64,000 nucleotides of DNA from Fumia sp045615345 (GCA_045615345.1 JAZLER010000032.1:1-64000), one strand, 5' to 3'; numbered from the stretch's first letter, positions 34,780 through 45,123 are shown. The notes: generated by a model not told the origin, from the sequence alone. Translations and numbers: made by a program.

Positions 34780-34783
34780 CAGT

Positions 34784-34822
34784 AAATGCGGAGAATTGGT
34801 CTTTCTCCGCATTTATTTTTAA
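34784..34822 (+). terminator. terminator of uvrBA
   Basis: AAATGCGGAGAA pairs with TTCTCCGCATTT; a T-rich run follows. Confidence 0.85.
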
Positions 34823-34831
34823 AAAAAGCTT

Positions 34832-34859
34832 TGCTTTTTAAGAAATTTTTGGTATACTG
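34832..34859 (+). promoter_or_regulatory. promoter of Lrp-family gene
   Basis: TTGCTT at 34832-34837 and TATACT at 34854-34859, 16-base spacer. Confidence 0.6.
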
Positions 34860-34892
34860 TAAGAAAGCAGAAAGAAAGGAATGAATGCCAGT

Positions 34893-35372
34893 ATGGATAA
34901 ATTACTTAAAATTTTGGACTCAAACGCCCGTATGGAAACCGAAAAAATCGCGGTTATGCTTGATATGACAGAGGAACAGGTTGAAGCGGCCATTGCCGAT
35001 TATGAGGGAAAAGGCATCATTCGCGGATACAAGCCTTTACTTGATTACAATAAAATTGATACACAGTATGTTGAAGCTGTAATTGAACTCAAAGTAACTC
35101 CCAAACGCGATTTCGGATTTGAAGAAATCGCACATAAAATCAGCAGTTACCCCGAAGTTGACAGTGTATTTCTTATGAGTGGCGGATACGATTTGCATGT
35201 TCAGGTTGTTGGAAAAACCTTCAAGGATATTGCTCTCTTTGTTGCTCAGCGTCTTGCCGTTTTAGATGGTGTTGTTTCGACTGCCACCCACTTTGTACTT
35301 TCCCGTTATAAGGACCGTGGTATTATGATGGCAGAAAACGGTACAGACGAGAGGAGGAACGTTTCTCTGTGA
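34893..35372 (+). CDS. Lrp/AsnC-family regulator
   Basis: A 159-residue feast/famine regulator: an N-terminal winged helix (about 1-55) and a RAM ligand-binding domain (about 70-150, with VDSVFLMSGGYDLHVQV). The ATG at 34893 stands about 12 bases after AAAGGA; an ATG at 34881 directly touches it. The stop overlaps the GTG start of the aminotransferase gene, a common pairing in Clostridia, in which the regulator may sense the amino acid made or used. Confidence 0.86.
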   Translation: MDKLLKILDSNARMETEKIAVMLDMTEEQVEAAIADYEGKGIIRGYKPLLDYNKIDTQYVEAVIELKVTPKRDFGFEEIAHKISSYPEVDSVFLMSGGYDLHVQVVGKTFKDIALFVAQRLAVLDGVVSTATHFVLSRYKDRGIMMAENGTDERRNVSL

Positions 35373-36556
35373 TAAATATAGAAAAACTCATTTCCGACAG
35401 AACGTCCTCGATAAAGCCGTCAGGAATCAGGCGTTTTTTCGACATTGCAAACGAAATGGACAATGTCATTTCGCTCGGTGTTGGTGAACCTGATTTCAAA
35501 ACCCCGTATTCGGTACGCCTTGCAGGTATAGAAAACCTGCAGATGGGTAAAACTTCCTATACGGCAAACTCAGGACTTATGGAGTTGCGTTCGGCAATCT
35601 CCCGCTATATGGAAAGAAAATTCAATTTAAACTATGACCCGAAATCTGAGGTTATCGTTACAGTCGGTGGTTCTGAAGCTATCGACCTTTGCATACGCGC
35701 TTTTGTAAACCCTGGTGAAGAGGTTTTAATCCCCGAACCCTGCTTTGTTGCGTACTCTCCTATAGTTACCCTGACAAGCGGTGTTCCCGTTCCGATTAAG
35801 ACAAGAGCTGAAGACCAGTTCCGCCTCACAGCAAGACAGCTTGAGGAAGCTATTACCGAAAAGACCAAGGTTCTGGTTTTGCCTTTTCCCAACAACCCCA
35901 CAGGTGCGGTTATGCGCCGTGAACATCTCGAGGAAATCGCAGAAGTTTTAAGAAAACATAACATTATCGTTTTGTCTGACGAAATTTATGCCGAGCTTAC
36001 ATATAACGGCAAGCATGTTTCCATTGCCGAACTTGACGGTATGAAAGAGCGCACCGTTATAGTAAACGGATTTTCAAAAACCTTTGCAATGACAGGCTGG
36101 CGTTTAGGTTTTGCAACAGGTCCTGCCGATGCAATAAAACAGATGACAAAAATCCATCAGTTCGCTATTATGAGTGCTCCCACAACTGCACAGTATGCCG
36201 CTGTTGAAGCGCTTGACCACTGCGAGGAAAACATTTGCCAGATGCGTGACGAATACAATATGCGCCGCAGATTTGTGGTAGACGGATTTAATAAAATCGG
36301 GCTTGACACTTTTGAGCCTGAGGGTGCATTTTATGTGTTCCCCTGTATAAAAAGCACAGGTTTATCCTCAAACGAATTCTGTGAAAAGCTTTTGTACAGC
36401 AAAAAAGTAGCGGTCGTTCCGGGCACCGCCTTTGGTGATAGTGGTGAAGGATTTATACGAGTTTCCTACTCATATTCTGTGAACCATTTAAACGAAGCGT
36501 TAAAACGCATTGGCGAATTTGTAAAGGAAATCAAAGCGGGCAAACACAACGATTAA
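35369..36556 (+). CDS. class I/II pyridoxal-phosphate aminotransferase
   Basis: A 395-residue aminotransferase of fold type I. The PLP lysine is in NGFSKTFAMTGWRLG, with the Asn in PFPNNPTGAV and Arg in GFIRVSYS. It resembles aspartate- or aromatic-type transaminases, but the exact amino donor is uncertain. It starts with GTG inside the end of the Lrp gene. A terminator follows. Confidence 0.88.
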   Translation: MINIEKLISDRTSSIKPSGIRRFFDIANEMDNVISLGVGEPDFKTPYSVRLAGIENLQMGKTSYTANSGLMELRSAISRYMERKFNLNYDPKSEVIVTVGGSEAIDLCIRAFVNPGEEVLIPEPCFVAYSPIVTLTSGVPVPIKTRAEDQFRLTARQLEEAITEKTKVLVLPFPNNPTGAVMRREHLEEIAEVLRKHNIIVLSDEIYAELTYNGKHVSIAELDGMKERTVIVNGFSKTFAMTGWRLGFATGPADAIKQMTKIHQFAIMSAPTTAQYAAVEALDHCEENICQMRDEYNMRRRFVVDGFNKIGLDTFEPEGAFYVFPCIKSTGLSSNEFCEKLLYSKKVAVVPGTAFGDSGEGFIRVSYSYSVNHLNEALKRIGEFVKEIKAGKHND

Positions 36557-36582
36557 AAGCGGGCTTTCGCCCGCTTTGTTTT
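36556..36582 (+). terminator. terminator of aminotransferase gene
   Basis: AAAGCGGGC pairs with GCCCGCTTT around TTTC, then GTTTT. Confidence 0.8.
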
Positions 36583-36596
36583 AAAGAGAGGTTTTT

Positions 36597-37472
36597 ATGG
36601 AAAAAATTGCACTTAAAGCTTTCGCAAAACTTAATCTTTCGCTTGACATAACAGGACTGCGAGCTGACGGATACCATCTGCTTGACTCAATTTTCCAGAG
36701 TATTGATATTTTCGATGAAATAACTCTTGTAAAAAAAGCTGAAGGTATCTCGATTTCATCCGACAATCCGAATGTTCCCACCGATTTAAGCAATACTGCC
36801 TGTAAAGCCGCAATACACTTTTTTGAAAAAACAAAAATTGTTTCAGGCGTTGATATTCATATTAAAAAGAATATCCCGTCCGAAGCAGGTATGGGTGGCG
36901 GAAGTGCCGATGCCGCCGCAGTAATCGTAGGATTAAACGAGCTTTTTAGCACCGGGCTTTCTGTAAAAGAAATGCAGGATATCGGCGTTTTGGTCGGTGC
37001 AGATGTACCTTTTTGCATAAAAGGCGGAAGCGTACGCGTTAAGGGAATAGGCGAAATTTTAGAAGAATTACCCACTATAAACTTTTTGCGTTTTGTGGTA
37101 GTTATGCCAAAAGGCAAAGGTATCAGCACAAAGGAAGCTTACAAAGCATATGACAAGGATGGTGCTAAAAAACACCCTGACACCGAAAAACTTGTATCTG
37201 CAATTGAAAAAGAAGATGTTTTTGCGTTTTGTGAGAATATGCATAATGTTTTAGAAGAAGTTGCACCCCTTGATGAAATCGCAAAAATCGAGCAAAAACT
37301 TCTGGAATACGGTGCTGACAAAGCTATGATGACAGGAAGCGGTGCCGCAGTTTTCGGGGTTTTCCATTCACTTATCCTTGCTTTGTCTGCAAAAGCAAGA
37401 TTTAAAGACGATTTTTATTCATTTATGGCTGAGCCTATTCCTTGTGGAGTTAAAATAATTTCGAAAGAATGA
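36597..37472 (+). CDS. ispE: 4-diphosphocytidyl-2-C-methyl-D-erythritol kinase
   Basis: A 291-residue GHMP kinase of the non-mevalonate isoprenoid pathway, phosphorylating CDP-methylerythritol with ATP. The N-terminal KAFAKLNLSLDITG and the Gly-rich ATP loop PSEAGMGGGSADAAA at about residue 92 are typical, as is MMTGSGAAVFG late. The start follows AGAGAGG. The downstream hairpin also covers the spoIIR translation start. Confidence 0.95.
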   Translation: MEKIALKAFAKLNLSLDITGLRADGYHLLDSIFQSIDIFDEITLVKKAEGISISSDNPNVPTDLSNTACKAAIHFFEKTKIVSGVDIHIKKNIPSEAGMGGGSADAAAVIVGLNELFSTGLSVKEMQDIGVLVGADVPFCIKGGSVRVKGIGEILEELPTINFLRFVVVMPKGKGISTKEAYKAYDKDGAKKHPDTEKLVSAIEKEDVFAFCENMHNVLEEVAPLDEIAKIEQKLLEYGADKAMMTGSGAAVFGVFHSLILALSAKARFKDDFYSFMAEPIPCGVKIISKE

Positions 37473-37490
37473 TTATTTTTCAAAAATACT

Positions 37491-37523
37491 GTCCATCCTT
37501 TAAGCGAAAGGATGGACTTTTTT
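37491..37523 (+). terminator. terminator overlapping the spoIIR ribosome binding site
   Basis: An 11-bp stem (GTCCATCCTTT, 37491-37501, with AAAGGATGGAC, 37507-37517) is followed by six T and at once by the ATG at 37524. AAAGGA, the only ribosome binding site candidate for spoIIR, is inside the 3' arm. Confidence 0.8.
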
Positions 37524-38123
37524 ATGCAACAAAATAAAGCGATTTCAAAAATTTTAATTTTTATGGTTTTCATATCTCTGGCTTTTTTTATCGACAGCTT
37601 TTCTGAGTTTTCCGCGTCCTGTGAAAATATCCGTGAAAAGGTACTGCGGCTTCACATCATCGCAAATTCCGACAGTGCGTATGACCAGGAAATAAAGCTT
37701 AAAATCCGAGACCGCATCCTTAAAGAAAGCGAAAATCTCTTTTACACCGATGAGAGTGTTTTATCGGCAAAGGAAAAAGCCCTTGAAAACCTTGAATACA
37801 TCGAAAGAATTGCAAATAATGAACTCATAAAAAACGGTCTTGAACCAAACGCAAAAGCTGAATTTTCAAATATGTTTTTCAATACAAGAGTCTATGATAA
37901 TTACACTCTCCCTGCAGGGAAATATGATGCTGTGAGGATCATAATCGGTGAAGGCCGTGGTAAAAACTGGTGGTGTGTTCTGTACCCGGGGCTTTGCATC
38001 CCCGCAGTCACAAAGCTGGATGAAACTTTCACTGAAACTGAGCTTGATATCATCGAAAATACCCCTGATTATGAAATAAAATTCTTTATTGTGGAGCTTT
38101 TTGAAAAAATGAAAAATTTTTAA
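37524..38123 (+). CDS. spoIIR: stage II sporulation protein R
   Basis: A 199-residue secreted signalling protein of the forespore that activates SpoIIGA to process pro-sigma-E in the mother cell. A membrane or signal segment lies at about residues 9-27, then the signature LRLHIIANSDSAYDQ, TLPAGKYDAVRI and NWWCVLYPGLC. The ATG at 37524 stands 12 bases after AAAGGA; an ATG at 37512 touches it. The site lies within a terminator stem, so the gene is probably expressed only when that stem is not formed or from a leader starting inside it. Terminator follows at 38122. Confidence 0.92.
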   Translation: MQQNKAISKILIFMVFISLAFFIDSFSEFSASCENIREKVLRLHIIANSDSAYDQEIKLKIRDRILKESENLFYTDESVLSAKEKALENLEYIERIANNELIKNGLEPNAKAEFSNMFFNTRVYDNYTLPAGKYDAVRIIIGEGRGKNWWCVLYPGLCIPAVTKLDETFTETELDIIENTPDYEIKFFIVELFEKMKNF

Positions 38124-38152
38124 GCCTTTTTGGATTTCAAAAAGGCTTTTTT
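38122..38152 (+). terminator. terminator of spoIIR
   Basis: AAGCCTTTTT and AAAAAGGCTT pair, followed by TTTT. Confidence 0.82.
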
Positions 38153-38154
38153 AC

Positions 38155-38183
38155 TTGCCATAAAGCTTCTGAAAGGGTATAAT
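38155..38183 (+). promoter_or_regulatory. promoter of addB-addA
   Basis: TTGCCA at 38155-38160 and TATAAT at 38178-38183 with a 17-base spacer. Confidence 0.75.
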
Positions 38184-38217
38184 ATAATTGTAGAATTCTA
38201 AAGAGAGGGGAAAAGCT

Positions 38218-41200
38218 ATGTTACGGTTTATCAAAGGTGCTTCAGGTACCGGGAAATCAACTTTTATTCAAAACGAAATCAAAAATACAGCAGACAAAAG
38301 ACAGATAATTCTTATAGTCCCCGAACAGTTTTTATTTGAGTCCGAAAGAGAATATTATTATCTCCTCGGAGCCGAAAAATCAGAAAATGTCAAAGTTTTA
38401 AGCTTCAATCGTCTTTGTGACGATGTTTTCAGGCTTTACGGAGGAGTTGCAGGAAACTATGCTTCCGAAACAATAGAAATCCTCGCAATGCGTGAAGCAT
38501 TGAAAGTATGCAGGGAAAATCTCGCCCTTTACGGCAAAAACTACATAAACCCCGATTTTATCCTTTCGATGCTGAATATCTCAAAAGAGCTTAAAAACGC
38601 AGGTATTAATTATGAAATCTTAAAAGAACAGTCCGATAAAACAGGAAACGGAATTTTAAAGGACAAGCTTTCGGATTTCTCTATGATTTTCGGTTGCTAT
38701 GAAGCCTTGCTCAAACAGAAATTCTCCGACCCCTCCGACACCCTGGATGAGGCAAGAAAACTCATCGCCCAAAACGGATATTTTAAAAACCATTATGTGT
38801 ATTTTGATGAATTTTCAAACTTTACAGGTATCCAGAAGCAAATCCTCTCCCTTGCTTTAAAACAGGCTGAAAGCGTAAATATCTCCCTTTGCATTCCTGA
38901 AGAAAGCAATGAATACGGCATCTTTGACATCTTAAAGGATGCTGAAAAGTCTGTAAAAGCCTTAGCTTATAAAGCAGATTGCAGGGTATTACCACCTATA
39001 ACACTCACCACCCCCGTGCGTTTTAAAAACGATGCTCTTATCCATTTCGGGAACGAAGCGTTAAAGAATAACCCCGTGCCTTTCAAAGGTGAAAACAACT
39101 CCGTTTCCTGCTATGGACTTTTAAATGAATTTGACGAAACTGAGTTTGTGGCTTCAAAAATTCTTGAACTTGTAAAAAATGAAAACTACCGTTTTGAAGA
39201 CATCGTTGTAATCGGAAGAAATCTCTCGGATTATAGTTATATCATCGAATCGGTTTTTGAAAAATATGGCATTCCTTATTTTCTTGATCGCGCTGACACA
39301 ATAAGCAGTATGCCGCTTATAAGATTTGTAAATCACCTTTTAGGTGCCGTTATTACAGGAATGAGCAAAAAAGAACTCATTCCCTTGATGAAGTGTGGAC
39401 TGTCTTACTTTACCCTCACCGAGATAAACGACTTTGAAAAATATGTCTATGTATGGAATATCGACAAAAACTCTTTCAACAACAGTTTTACTTTGAATCC
39501 ATCGGGATTTTCCGAATTTGAGATGTCAAACCGTGAAAAATCGGCCCTTAAAAACGCAGAAAAAGTACGCAGATTTTGCGTAAAACTCATAGAGGATTTC
39601 AAAAAAACCGCAACAGAAACCGATTCAGTCGGCAAGGCAATTTACAATTCATTGATCAGTCTTTCCATACCGGGTATCATTTCAGAACGGATAAAAAACA
39701 CAAAGGATGTTACAGCTGTAGAAAATGAAAAGCGCGTCTGGGATGTACTTATGGAAATCCTCGATGCCCTTGAAGTTTCTTTTTCCGACCACAAATTAAA
39801 CTTCAGAGAATATAAGGAGATGTTTAATTTAAGTGCCGCAGGCTATGAGCTTTCTCACCGTCCGCAGACACTTGACAGCGTTCTCATCGGAAGCGCCGAA
39901 AGAATTCGCATAAACGAAAAGAAAGCCACCATAATAATCGGTGCAAATGATAAGATTTTCCCCTGTGTTCCATCATCGGGCGGAATGCTTACCGACAACG
40001 AAAGAAAAGCACTGAATAAAGACGGACTCGAAGTCTATAATCTTACATCGCAAAGGCTTATTGACGAGCGCTTTGTGGCTTATAAAGCACTCACTTCCGC
40101 TTCCGAAAAGCTTATAATCACCTATCCTTTCGGTGATATCAGCGGAAGCGAAAAATACCCGTCAGTAATCATTTCGGGGTTTAAAAAAGTTTTCCCCGAT
40201 ACCGAAGTAGTATACCAGAAAAATATCGACCGTTCTTATTTCTGCCACAATCTTCCCACTGTTTTTAACCATGCCGCCAAAATCGGCAAAGACGCCGAAG
40301 GAAGCAATGCTGTATTCTACGCCACTGCAAAAGAGCTTTTCAAAACTGAAAATATGTATAAAACAAAACTCCGAAAACTTGAAAAACTCTTTAAAGATGA
40401 CCTTATCTTGACTGACCGCTCACTTTGCACAGAACTTTTCAGCCGTCCGCTTATCAGAAAAAAATACCTCACAAAAAAAGTTTCCCTTAAACCATATGAA
40501 GCAAAAAACTATTCCGTAAAAGAAAAGGAAAAGCTTTCTGCTTTAGGTTACAGAACAAATAAGCTTTCACCATCACAGGTTGAGAAATATTACACCTGTC
40601 CGTTTCAGCATTTTTGCAGTTACGGGCTTGGGCTTTATGCGCCAAAGAAAGCGGAACTCAATCCTTTAAGCCGAGGCAATATAATTCATTATATCCTTGA
40701 CAATATTCTTAAAAATTATGATATCACAACTCTTTCAGATACCGAAATCAAAAAAATCACCGACCATTATCTTGACGAATATTTAAACCGTGTTATGGGC
40801 GGCGAAAAGGAGAAATCCCAGAAATTCATTTACTTCTACCGCAAACTCCGTTATACATTGCATAACATTTTTGTGGCACTTAAAGATGAATTCTCACAGA
40901 CAGAATTCAAAGTAACAGGACTTGAAGAAGTTATCCGCGAAGGCGGAGAAATTATGCCGATTTCCATTCCTGTCGACAAGGAACATGGCATCCTTGTTAC
41001 CGGTAAAATTGACCGCGTTGATATGTGCAGTATCGACAACAGCAATTTTGTGCGCATTGTTGACTACAAATCAGGTTCCAAAACCTTTGATATAAGTCAG
41101 ATGGCAATGGGACTTAATCTACAGATGCTTTTGTACCTTTTTGCAATATGGCGCACAAGCAATGACAAATATAAAAACATAACCCCTGCAGGAATTCTGT

Positions 41201-41622
41201 ATATGCCTGCAGGCAACCCGTCCCCCTCGCTTTCCCGCGACCCCGATGAGAAAAAAATAAATGATACAAGGCAAAAATCCTTTGTTATGAACGGTGTTCT
41301 GCTCAATAACGAGCAGGTGCTTACCGCTATGGAAAAAAATCTTGAAGGTAAATTCCTGCCCGTATCAAAATCTTCAGGCGGACTTAAAGGCAAACTTCTT
41401 GTAACATTAAGCCAGTTTGAAGAAATCGAAAAATACACCAAAAACTTAGTGCGTGAAATGGGCGATAATCTGCTTAACGGTAACATCACCCCCGACCCCG
41501 TCCAGACAGGTCAAAAACCGCCCTGTGCTTTCTGCGGTTACAAGAGTATCTGCGGAAGAGAGCTCAACGAACCCTGCAGAACAGTTGAAACAAAAAGCCT
41601 CGAAGACATCACGGAAAACTAA
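38218..41622 (+). CDS. addB: ATP-dependent nuclease subunit AddB
   Basis: A 1134-residue subunit of the AddAB helicase-nuclease that processes double-strand breaks for RecA. The Walker A is GASGTGKST near the N-terminus. The C-terminal nuclease domain has GKIDRVD and VDYKSG, and Cys residues in YTCPFQHFC and PCAFCGYKSIC match the family's iron-sulfur cluster. Length is close to Bacillus AddB (about 1160). addA follows 15 bases on. Confidence 0.93.
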   Translation: MLRFIKGASGTGKSTFIQNEIKNTADKRQIILIVPEQFLFESEREYYYLLGAEKSENVKVLSFNRLCDDVFRLYGGVAGNYASETIEILAMREALKVCRENLALYGKNYINPDFILSMLNISKELKNAGINYEILKEQSDKTGNGILKDKLSDFSMIFGCYEALLKQKFSDPSDTLDEARKLIAQNGYFKNHYVYFDEFSNFTGIQKQILSLALKQAESVNISLCIPEESNEYGIFDILKDAEKSVKALAYKADCRVLPPITLTTPVRFKNDALIHFGNEALKNNPVPFKGENNSVSCYGLLNEFDETEFVASKILELVKNENYRFEDIVVIGRNLSDYSYIIESVFEKYGIPYFLDRADTISSMPLIRFVNHLLGAVITGMSKKELIPLMKCGLSYFTLTEINDFEKYVYVWNIDKNSFNNSFTLNPSGFSEFEMSNREKSALKNAEKVRRFCVKLIEDFKKTATETDSVGKAIYNSLISLSIPGIISERIKNTKDVTAVENEKRVWDVLMEILDALEVSFSDHKLNFREYKEMFNLSAAGYELSHRPQTLDSVLIGSAERIRINEKKATIIIGANDKIFPCVPSSGGMLTDNERKALNKDGLEVYNLTSQRLIDERFVAYKALTSASEKLIITYPFGDISGSEKYPSVIISGFKKVFPDTEVVYQKNIDRSYFCHNLPTVFNHAAKIGKDAEGSNAVFYATAKELFKTENMYKTKLRKLEKLFKDDLILTDRSLCTELFSRPLIRKKYLTKKVSLKPYEAKNYSVKEKEKLSALGYRTNKLSPSQVEKYYTCPFQHFCSYGLGLYAPKKAELNPLSRGNIIHYILDNILKNYDITTLSDTEIKKITDHYLDEYLNRVMGGEKEKSQKFIYFYRKLRYTLHNIFVALKDEFSQTEFKVTGLEEVIREGGEIMPISIPVDKEHGILVTGKIDRVDMCSIDNSNFVRIVDYKSGSKTFDISQMAMGLNLQMLLYLFAIWRTSNDKYKNITPAGILYMPAGNPSPSLSRDPDEKKINDTRQKSFVMNGVLLNNEQVLTAMEKNLEGKFLPVSKSSGGLKGKLLVTLSQFEEIEKYTKNLVREMGDNLLNGNITPDPVQTGQKPPCAFCGYKSICGRELNEPCRTVETKSLEDITEN

Positions 41623-41637
41623 AGAAAGGAGCTTGTT

Positions 41638-44600
41638 ATGGCAAGAAACTGGACAAAAGAACAAATGCAGGCTATCGATACAAAGGGTGGTAGTTTACTT
41701 GTTTCTGCCGCCGCAGGAAGCGGTAAAACTGCAGTGCTTGTTGAACGCCTTATTAAAAAAATAACCGACAGAGAAAACCCTGTTGATGCCGATAAATTTT
41801 TGGTTGTTACTTTTACAAAAGCTGCAGCATCCGAAATGCACGAAAGAGTTTCAAAAAGACTTCGTGAGCTCCTTGAAGAAAATCCTTCCGATACTTTTTT
41901 ACAGCACCAGATTTTACTTTTGGAACAGGCACAAATCTGTACAATTGACTCTTTTTTCTCGAATATAGTGCGGGAAAACTTTGAAATTTTAGGCATCTCT
42001 CCCACCTTGAGAGTTGCCGATGACTCCTTGCTTATACAGATAAAATCAGAAGTTATGGACGAAGTTTTAGAGGAAAAATACGCAGAAAAAGATGAAAAAT
42101 TCTTAAAACTTGTTGATTATTTCGGTTCTCAGGATGATAGCGAACTTAAAAATAAAGCTCTCCTTATTTACAACAAAATCAGGTCTTTGCCCTTTCCCTT
42201 AAAATGGCTTGACGATGTAGTTTCTCTTTATAAAAGTGACATTCCCGTAGCAGAAACTGTATGGGGCAAAACGATACTCCAAAAAATCCGTCAGGGTACT
42301 GAGTTCTGTGAACAACTTCTTGACAGAATGATATTCTTTATAAAAAGCGATGCTACCCTTGAAAGTGCTTATATGCCTGCCTGCATTGCAGACGGTGACG
42401 AACTGAGCCGTCTTAAATCAGCATGTCATAAAGGCAGCTGGAACGATGTTTATGATGTTCTCGGCAGTTTTAACTTTGTAAGGCTGAGCAGCGCCAGAGA
42501 TTGCCTCCCCGAATTAAAGGATCGTTTTACAAAGCTCAGAAAAATGCTTAAAAGTGAAATTGAAACACTGGGGAAACTTATCTGCTGCACAGAAGAAAAT
42601 TATCTTTCGGATATGCAAGTGCAGTCGGTTATTATGGAAGCTTTTGCCGATGTTATAAAAAGATTTTACAAAAAGCTTGATGAAGAGAAAACAGAACTTA
42701 ACATAGGTGATTTTTCGGATTTTGCCTACCTTACATTAAAACTTGTAGCGGACGAAAACGGAAATCCTACCGAATTTGCAAAAGCCATTTCATCGCAGTT
42801 TGAAGAAATTCTGCTCGATGAGTATCAGGATACAAACCCCTTGCAAGACCTGATATTCAGCTGTATTTCAAAAGATAATAAAAACCTTTTCTTTGTAGGA
42901 GATTTAAAGCAAAGTATCTATCGCTTCAGGAATGCCGACCCCGATGTTTTCAAGAATAAAAAAGATGCTTTTTCACCTGTTGAAACCGGCAATTTCCCTG
43001 CCACAATTATGCTCTCAAAAAACTTCAGGAGCAGAAAAGGTGTCACCGATTTCATAAACTCTGTTTTTCATCCGATTATGAGCGAAGAACTCGGAGATGT
43101 TGCCTATAACGATACAGAAAAGCTTAATTTTGGTGCAACATATCCCGAAAACCCTGATTGCGAAGTCGCCTTACAGGTTATAGATATAGCAGAAGGTGAC
43201 AACGATGTTCACAAAGCACTGGCAGAGGCTACCGAAACAGCAAAACAAATCGCAAAAATGATACGCGAAAAGACACCCGTTACTGAAAACGGACTGTTGA
43301 GGCCCTGCCGCGGTGCTGACTTTGCAGTGCTTTTAAGAAGTACAAAAAGCGATGTGGCAACTTATCTTGCAAAGGCTCTGGAGGAAGAAAACATCAGCGC
43401 CGACCTTGACTCAAGTGCAGGTTACTTCGACTCAAGAGAAGTATCGGTGATGATAAGCCTTCTTAAGGTGCTCGACAATCCGATGTCCGATATAGAAATG
43501 GCGGCAGTTTTACTTTCGCCGATGTTCTCGTTCACCTGTAACGAGCTTGCTTCACTTTTTGTCTACAATCCGCATAAAAGCATATATTCTTCACTTTTGT
43601 CCGAAGCAGAACGCGGCAACAAAAAAGCAAAAAGCTTTATAAAGACTTTCCGTTCGCTCCGTGAAAAAAGTGCCGTGATGACCGTTCAGAAGCTCATACA
43701 GTACATCTACGACACCACCGATTTTATCGAGGTAGTTTCCGGTATGGAAGGGGCTTCGGTCCGTGTTGCAAACTTAAAACTTCTTTTAAAATACGCGCTC
43801 GATTTTGAAGCTTTGGGTAACAACGAGCTTTCAAACTTCATCCTCTATATCGATTCCCTTGTTGAAACCGAAAGTGATTTCAAGGTGGCAACACCTGCAA
43901 TCCAGTCATCCAAAGCTGTAAAAATTATGACAATCCACAAGTCAAAAGGACTTGAATTCCCGATTGTAATTGTAGCAAACTGTTCAAAACTTCATAATCT
44001 TATGGATACACGCGACAATATCACATTCAACTCAAAACTCGGTGTAGGGTTCACATTTATCGACAGGGAAAATCTTTTAAAATACCCGACAATCCCTGAA
44101 ACTGCGATAAAAACATATGAAAAGCAGTGCCTTTTGAGTGAAGAAATGCGCCTTTTGTATGTAGCCCTTACCCGTGCAAAGGAAAAACTTATACTTAATA
44201 TAACCGAAGAAAATCTTAAAACCAAACTCACGCAGAAACTTGAATTTATGCTTGACAGCAATGGTGACATAGCGCCTTATGTAGCTTCAAAATGCTTAAG
44301 CTATTCGGACTGGATTTTGCTGAGTGTTATGACCCTTGAATCCTTCTCGGAAATACGCCGGAAATATGGCGTTGTATCAGCCAGAAAAACAGGGGCTGCT
44401 TTCGATGTTCTCACTCCCGCTGAGGAAACTATTACAGCCATAGCCCTGAAATCAAAAAAAGCTAAACCCGACCCTGAAATCCTCAATAATTTAAGAGAAA
44501 AAATATTTTATGAGTACCCTTATGAGGCGGAAACTAAAATTCCGGCAAAACTTTCTGTGACCCAGATAACGCATAAAGAAAATAAGGATGTTTTCCTTTC

Positions 44601-45123
44601 TTCCCCAAAATTTATGCTGAAAGAAGGCTTTTCAGCTGCACAAAAAGGAAGTATTTTCCATAGGGTTTTGCAATTTGCTGATTTCTCACTTGGAAGAGAA
44701 GATGCAAAAAAAGAACTTATGCGCCTTAAAGACGCAAATTATCTTACCGAAGCTGAATTTTCCGCAATCGATATAAAAAAACTCGAGGCTTTCTTTAACT
44801 CTGACCTTACCGGAAGAATTTTAAAAGCCGACCGCGTACTGAGGGAATACAAGTTTTTTGATACCATCACAGCAAGTGATGCAGGTTTTGAAGGCGACAG
44901 TGAAATACTGATACAGGGTATAGCCGACTGCATTATCGAAGAAAACGGAAAAGGAGTCATTATAGACTTCAAAACCGACAAAGTATCCGATATAAAGGTC
45001 CTTAAAAACAGATATAAGGAACAGCTTTCACTTTATAAGCGCACCCTTGAAAAGTTATTTCCAGACGGTATAAAAGAGTGCATAATATACTCTTTGTATC
45101 TTAACAAGGAAATTAAATTGTAA
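41638..45123 (+). CDS. addA: ATP-dependent helicase/nuclease subunit AddA
   Basis: A 1161-residue UvrD-like helicase with a C-terminal RecB-type nuclease. Walker A is AAAGSGKTAVLVER, motif II LLDEYQDTN, motif III FFVGDLKQSIYRFR, and MRLLYVALTRAKEKL is motif VI. The nuclease motif is VIIDFKTDK near residue 1108. With AddB it unwinds and trims DNA ends up to Chi. RBS AAAGGAG. Together with pcrA, uvrAB and radC it makes this stretch rich in repair genes. Confidence 0.95.
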   Translation: MARNWTKEQMQAIDTKGGSLLVSAAAGSGKTAVLVERLIKKITDRENPVDADKFLVVTFTKAAASEMHERVSKRLRELLEENPSDTFLQHQILLLEQAQICTIDSFFSNIVRENFEILGISPTLRVADDSLLIQIKSEVMDEVLEEKYAEKDEKFLKLVDYFGSQDDSELKNKALLIYNKIRSLPFPLKWLDDVVSLYKSDIPVAETVWGKTILQKIRQGTEFCEQLLDRMIFFIKSDATLESAYMPACIADGDELSRLKSACHKGSWNDVYDVLGSFNFVRLSSARDCLPELKDRFTKLRKMLKSEIETLGKLICCTEENYLSDMQVQSVIMEAFADVIKRFYKKLDEEKTELNIGDFSDFAYLTLKLVADENGNPTEFAKAISSQFEEILLDEYQDTNPLQDLIFSCISKDNKNLFFVGDLKQSIYRFRNADPDVFKNKKDAFSPVETGNFPATIMLSKNFRSRKGVTDFINSVFHPIMSEELGDVAYNDTEKLNFGATYPENPDCEVALQVIDIAEGDNDVHKALAEATETAKQIAKMIREKTPVTENGLLRPCRGADFAVLLRSTKSDVATYLAKALEEENISADLDSSAGYFDSREVSVMISLLKVLDNPMSDIEMAAVLLSPMFSFTCNELASLFVYNPHKSIYSSLLSEAERGNKKAKSFIKTFRSLREKSAVMTVQKLIQYIYDTTDFIEVVSGMEGASVRVANLKLLLKYALDFEALGNNELSNFILYIDSLVETESDFKVATPAIQSSKAVKIMTIHKSKGLEFPIVIVANCSKLHNLMDTRDNITFNSKLGVGFTFIDRENLLKYPTIPETAIKTYEKQCLLSEEMRLLYVALTRAKEKLILNITEENLKTKLTQKLEFMLDSNGDIAPYVASKCLSYSDWILLSVMTLESFSEIRRKYGVVSARKTGAAFDVLTPAEETITAIALKSKKAKPDPEILNNLREKIFYEYPYEAETKIPAKLSVTQITHKENKDVFLSSPKFMLKEGFSAAQKGSIFHRVLQFADFSLGREDAKKELMRLKDANYLTEAEFSAIDIKKLEAFFNSDLTGRILKADRVLREYKFFDTITASDAGFEGDSEILIQGIADCIIEENGKGVIIDFKTDKVSDIKVLKNRYKEQLSLYKRTLEKLFPDGIKECIIYSLYLNKEIKL

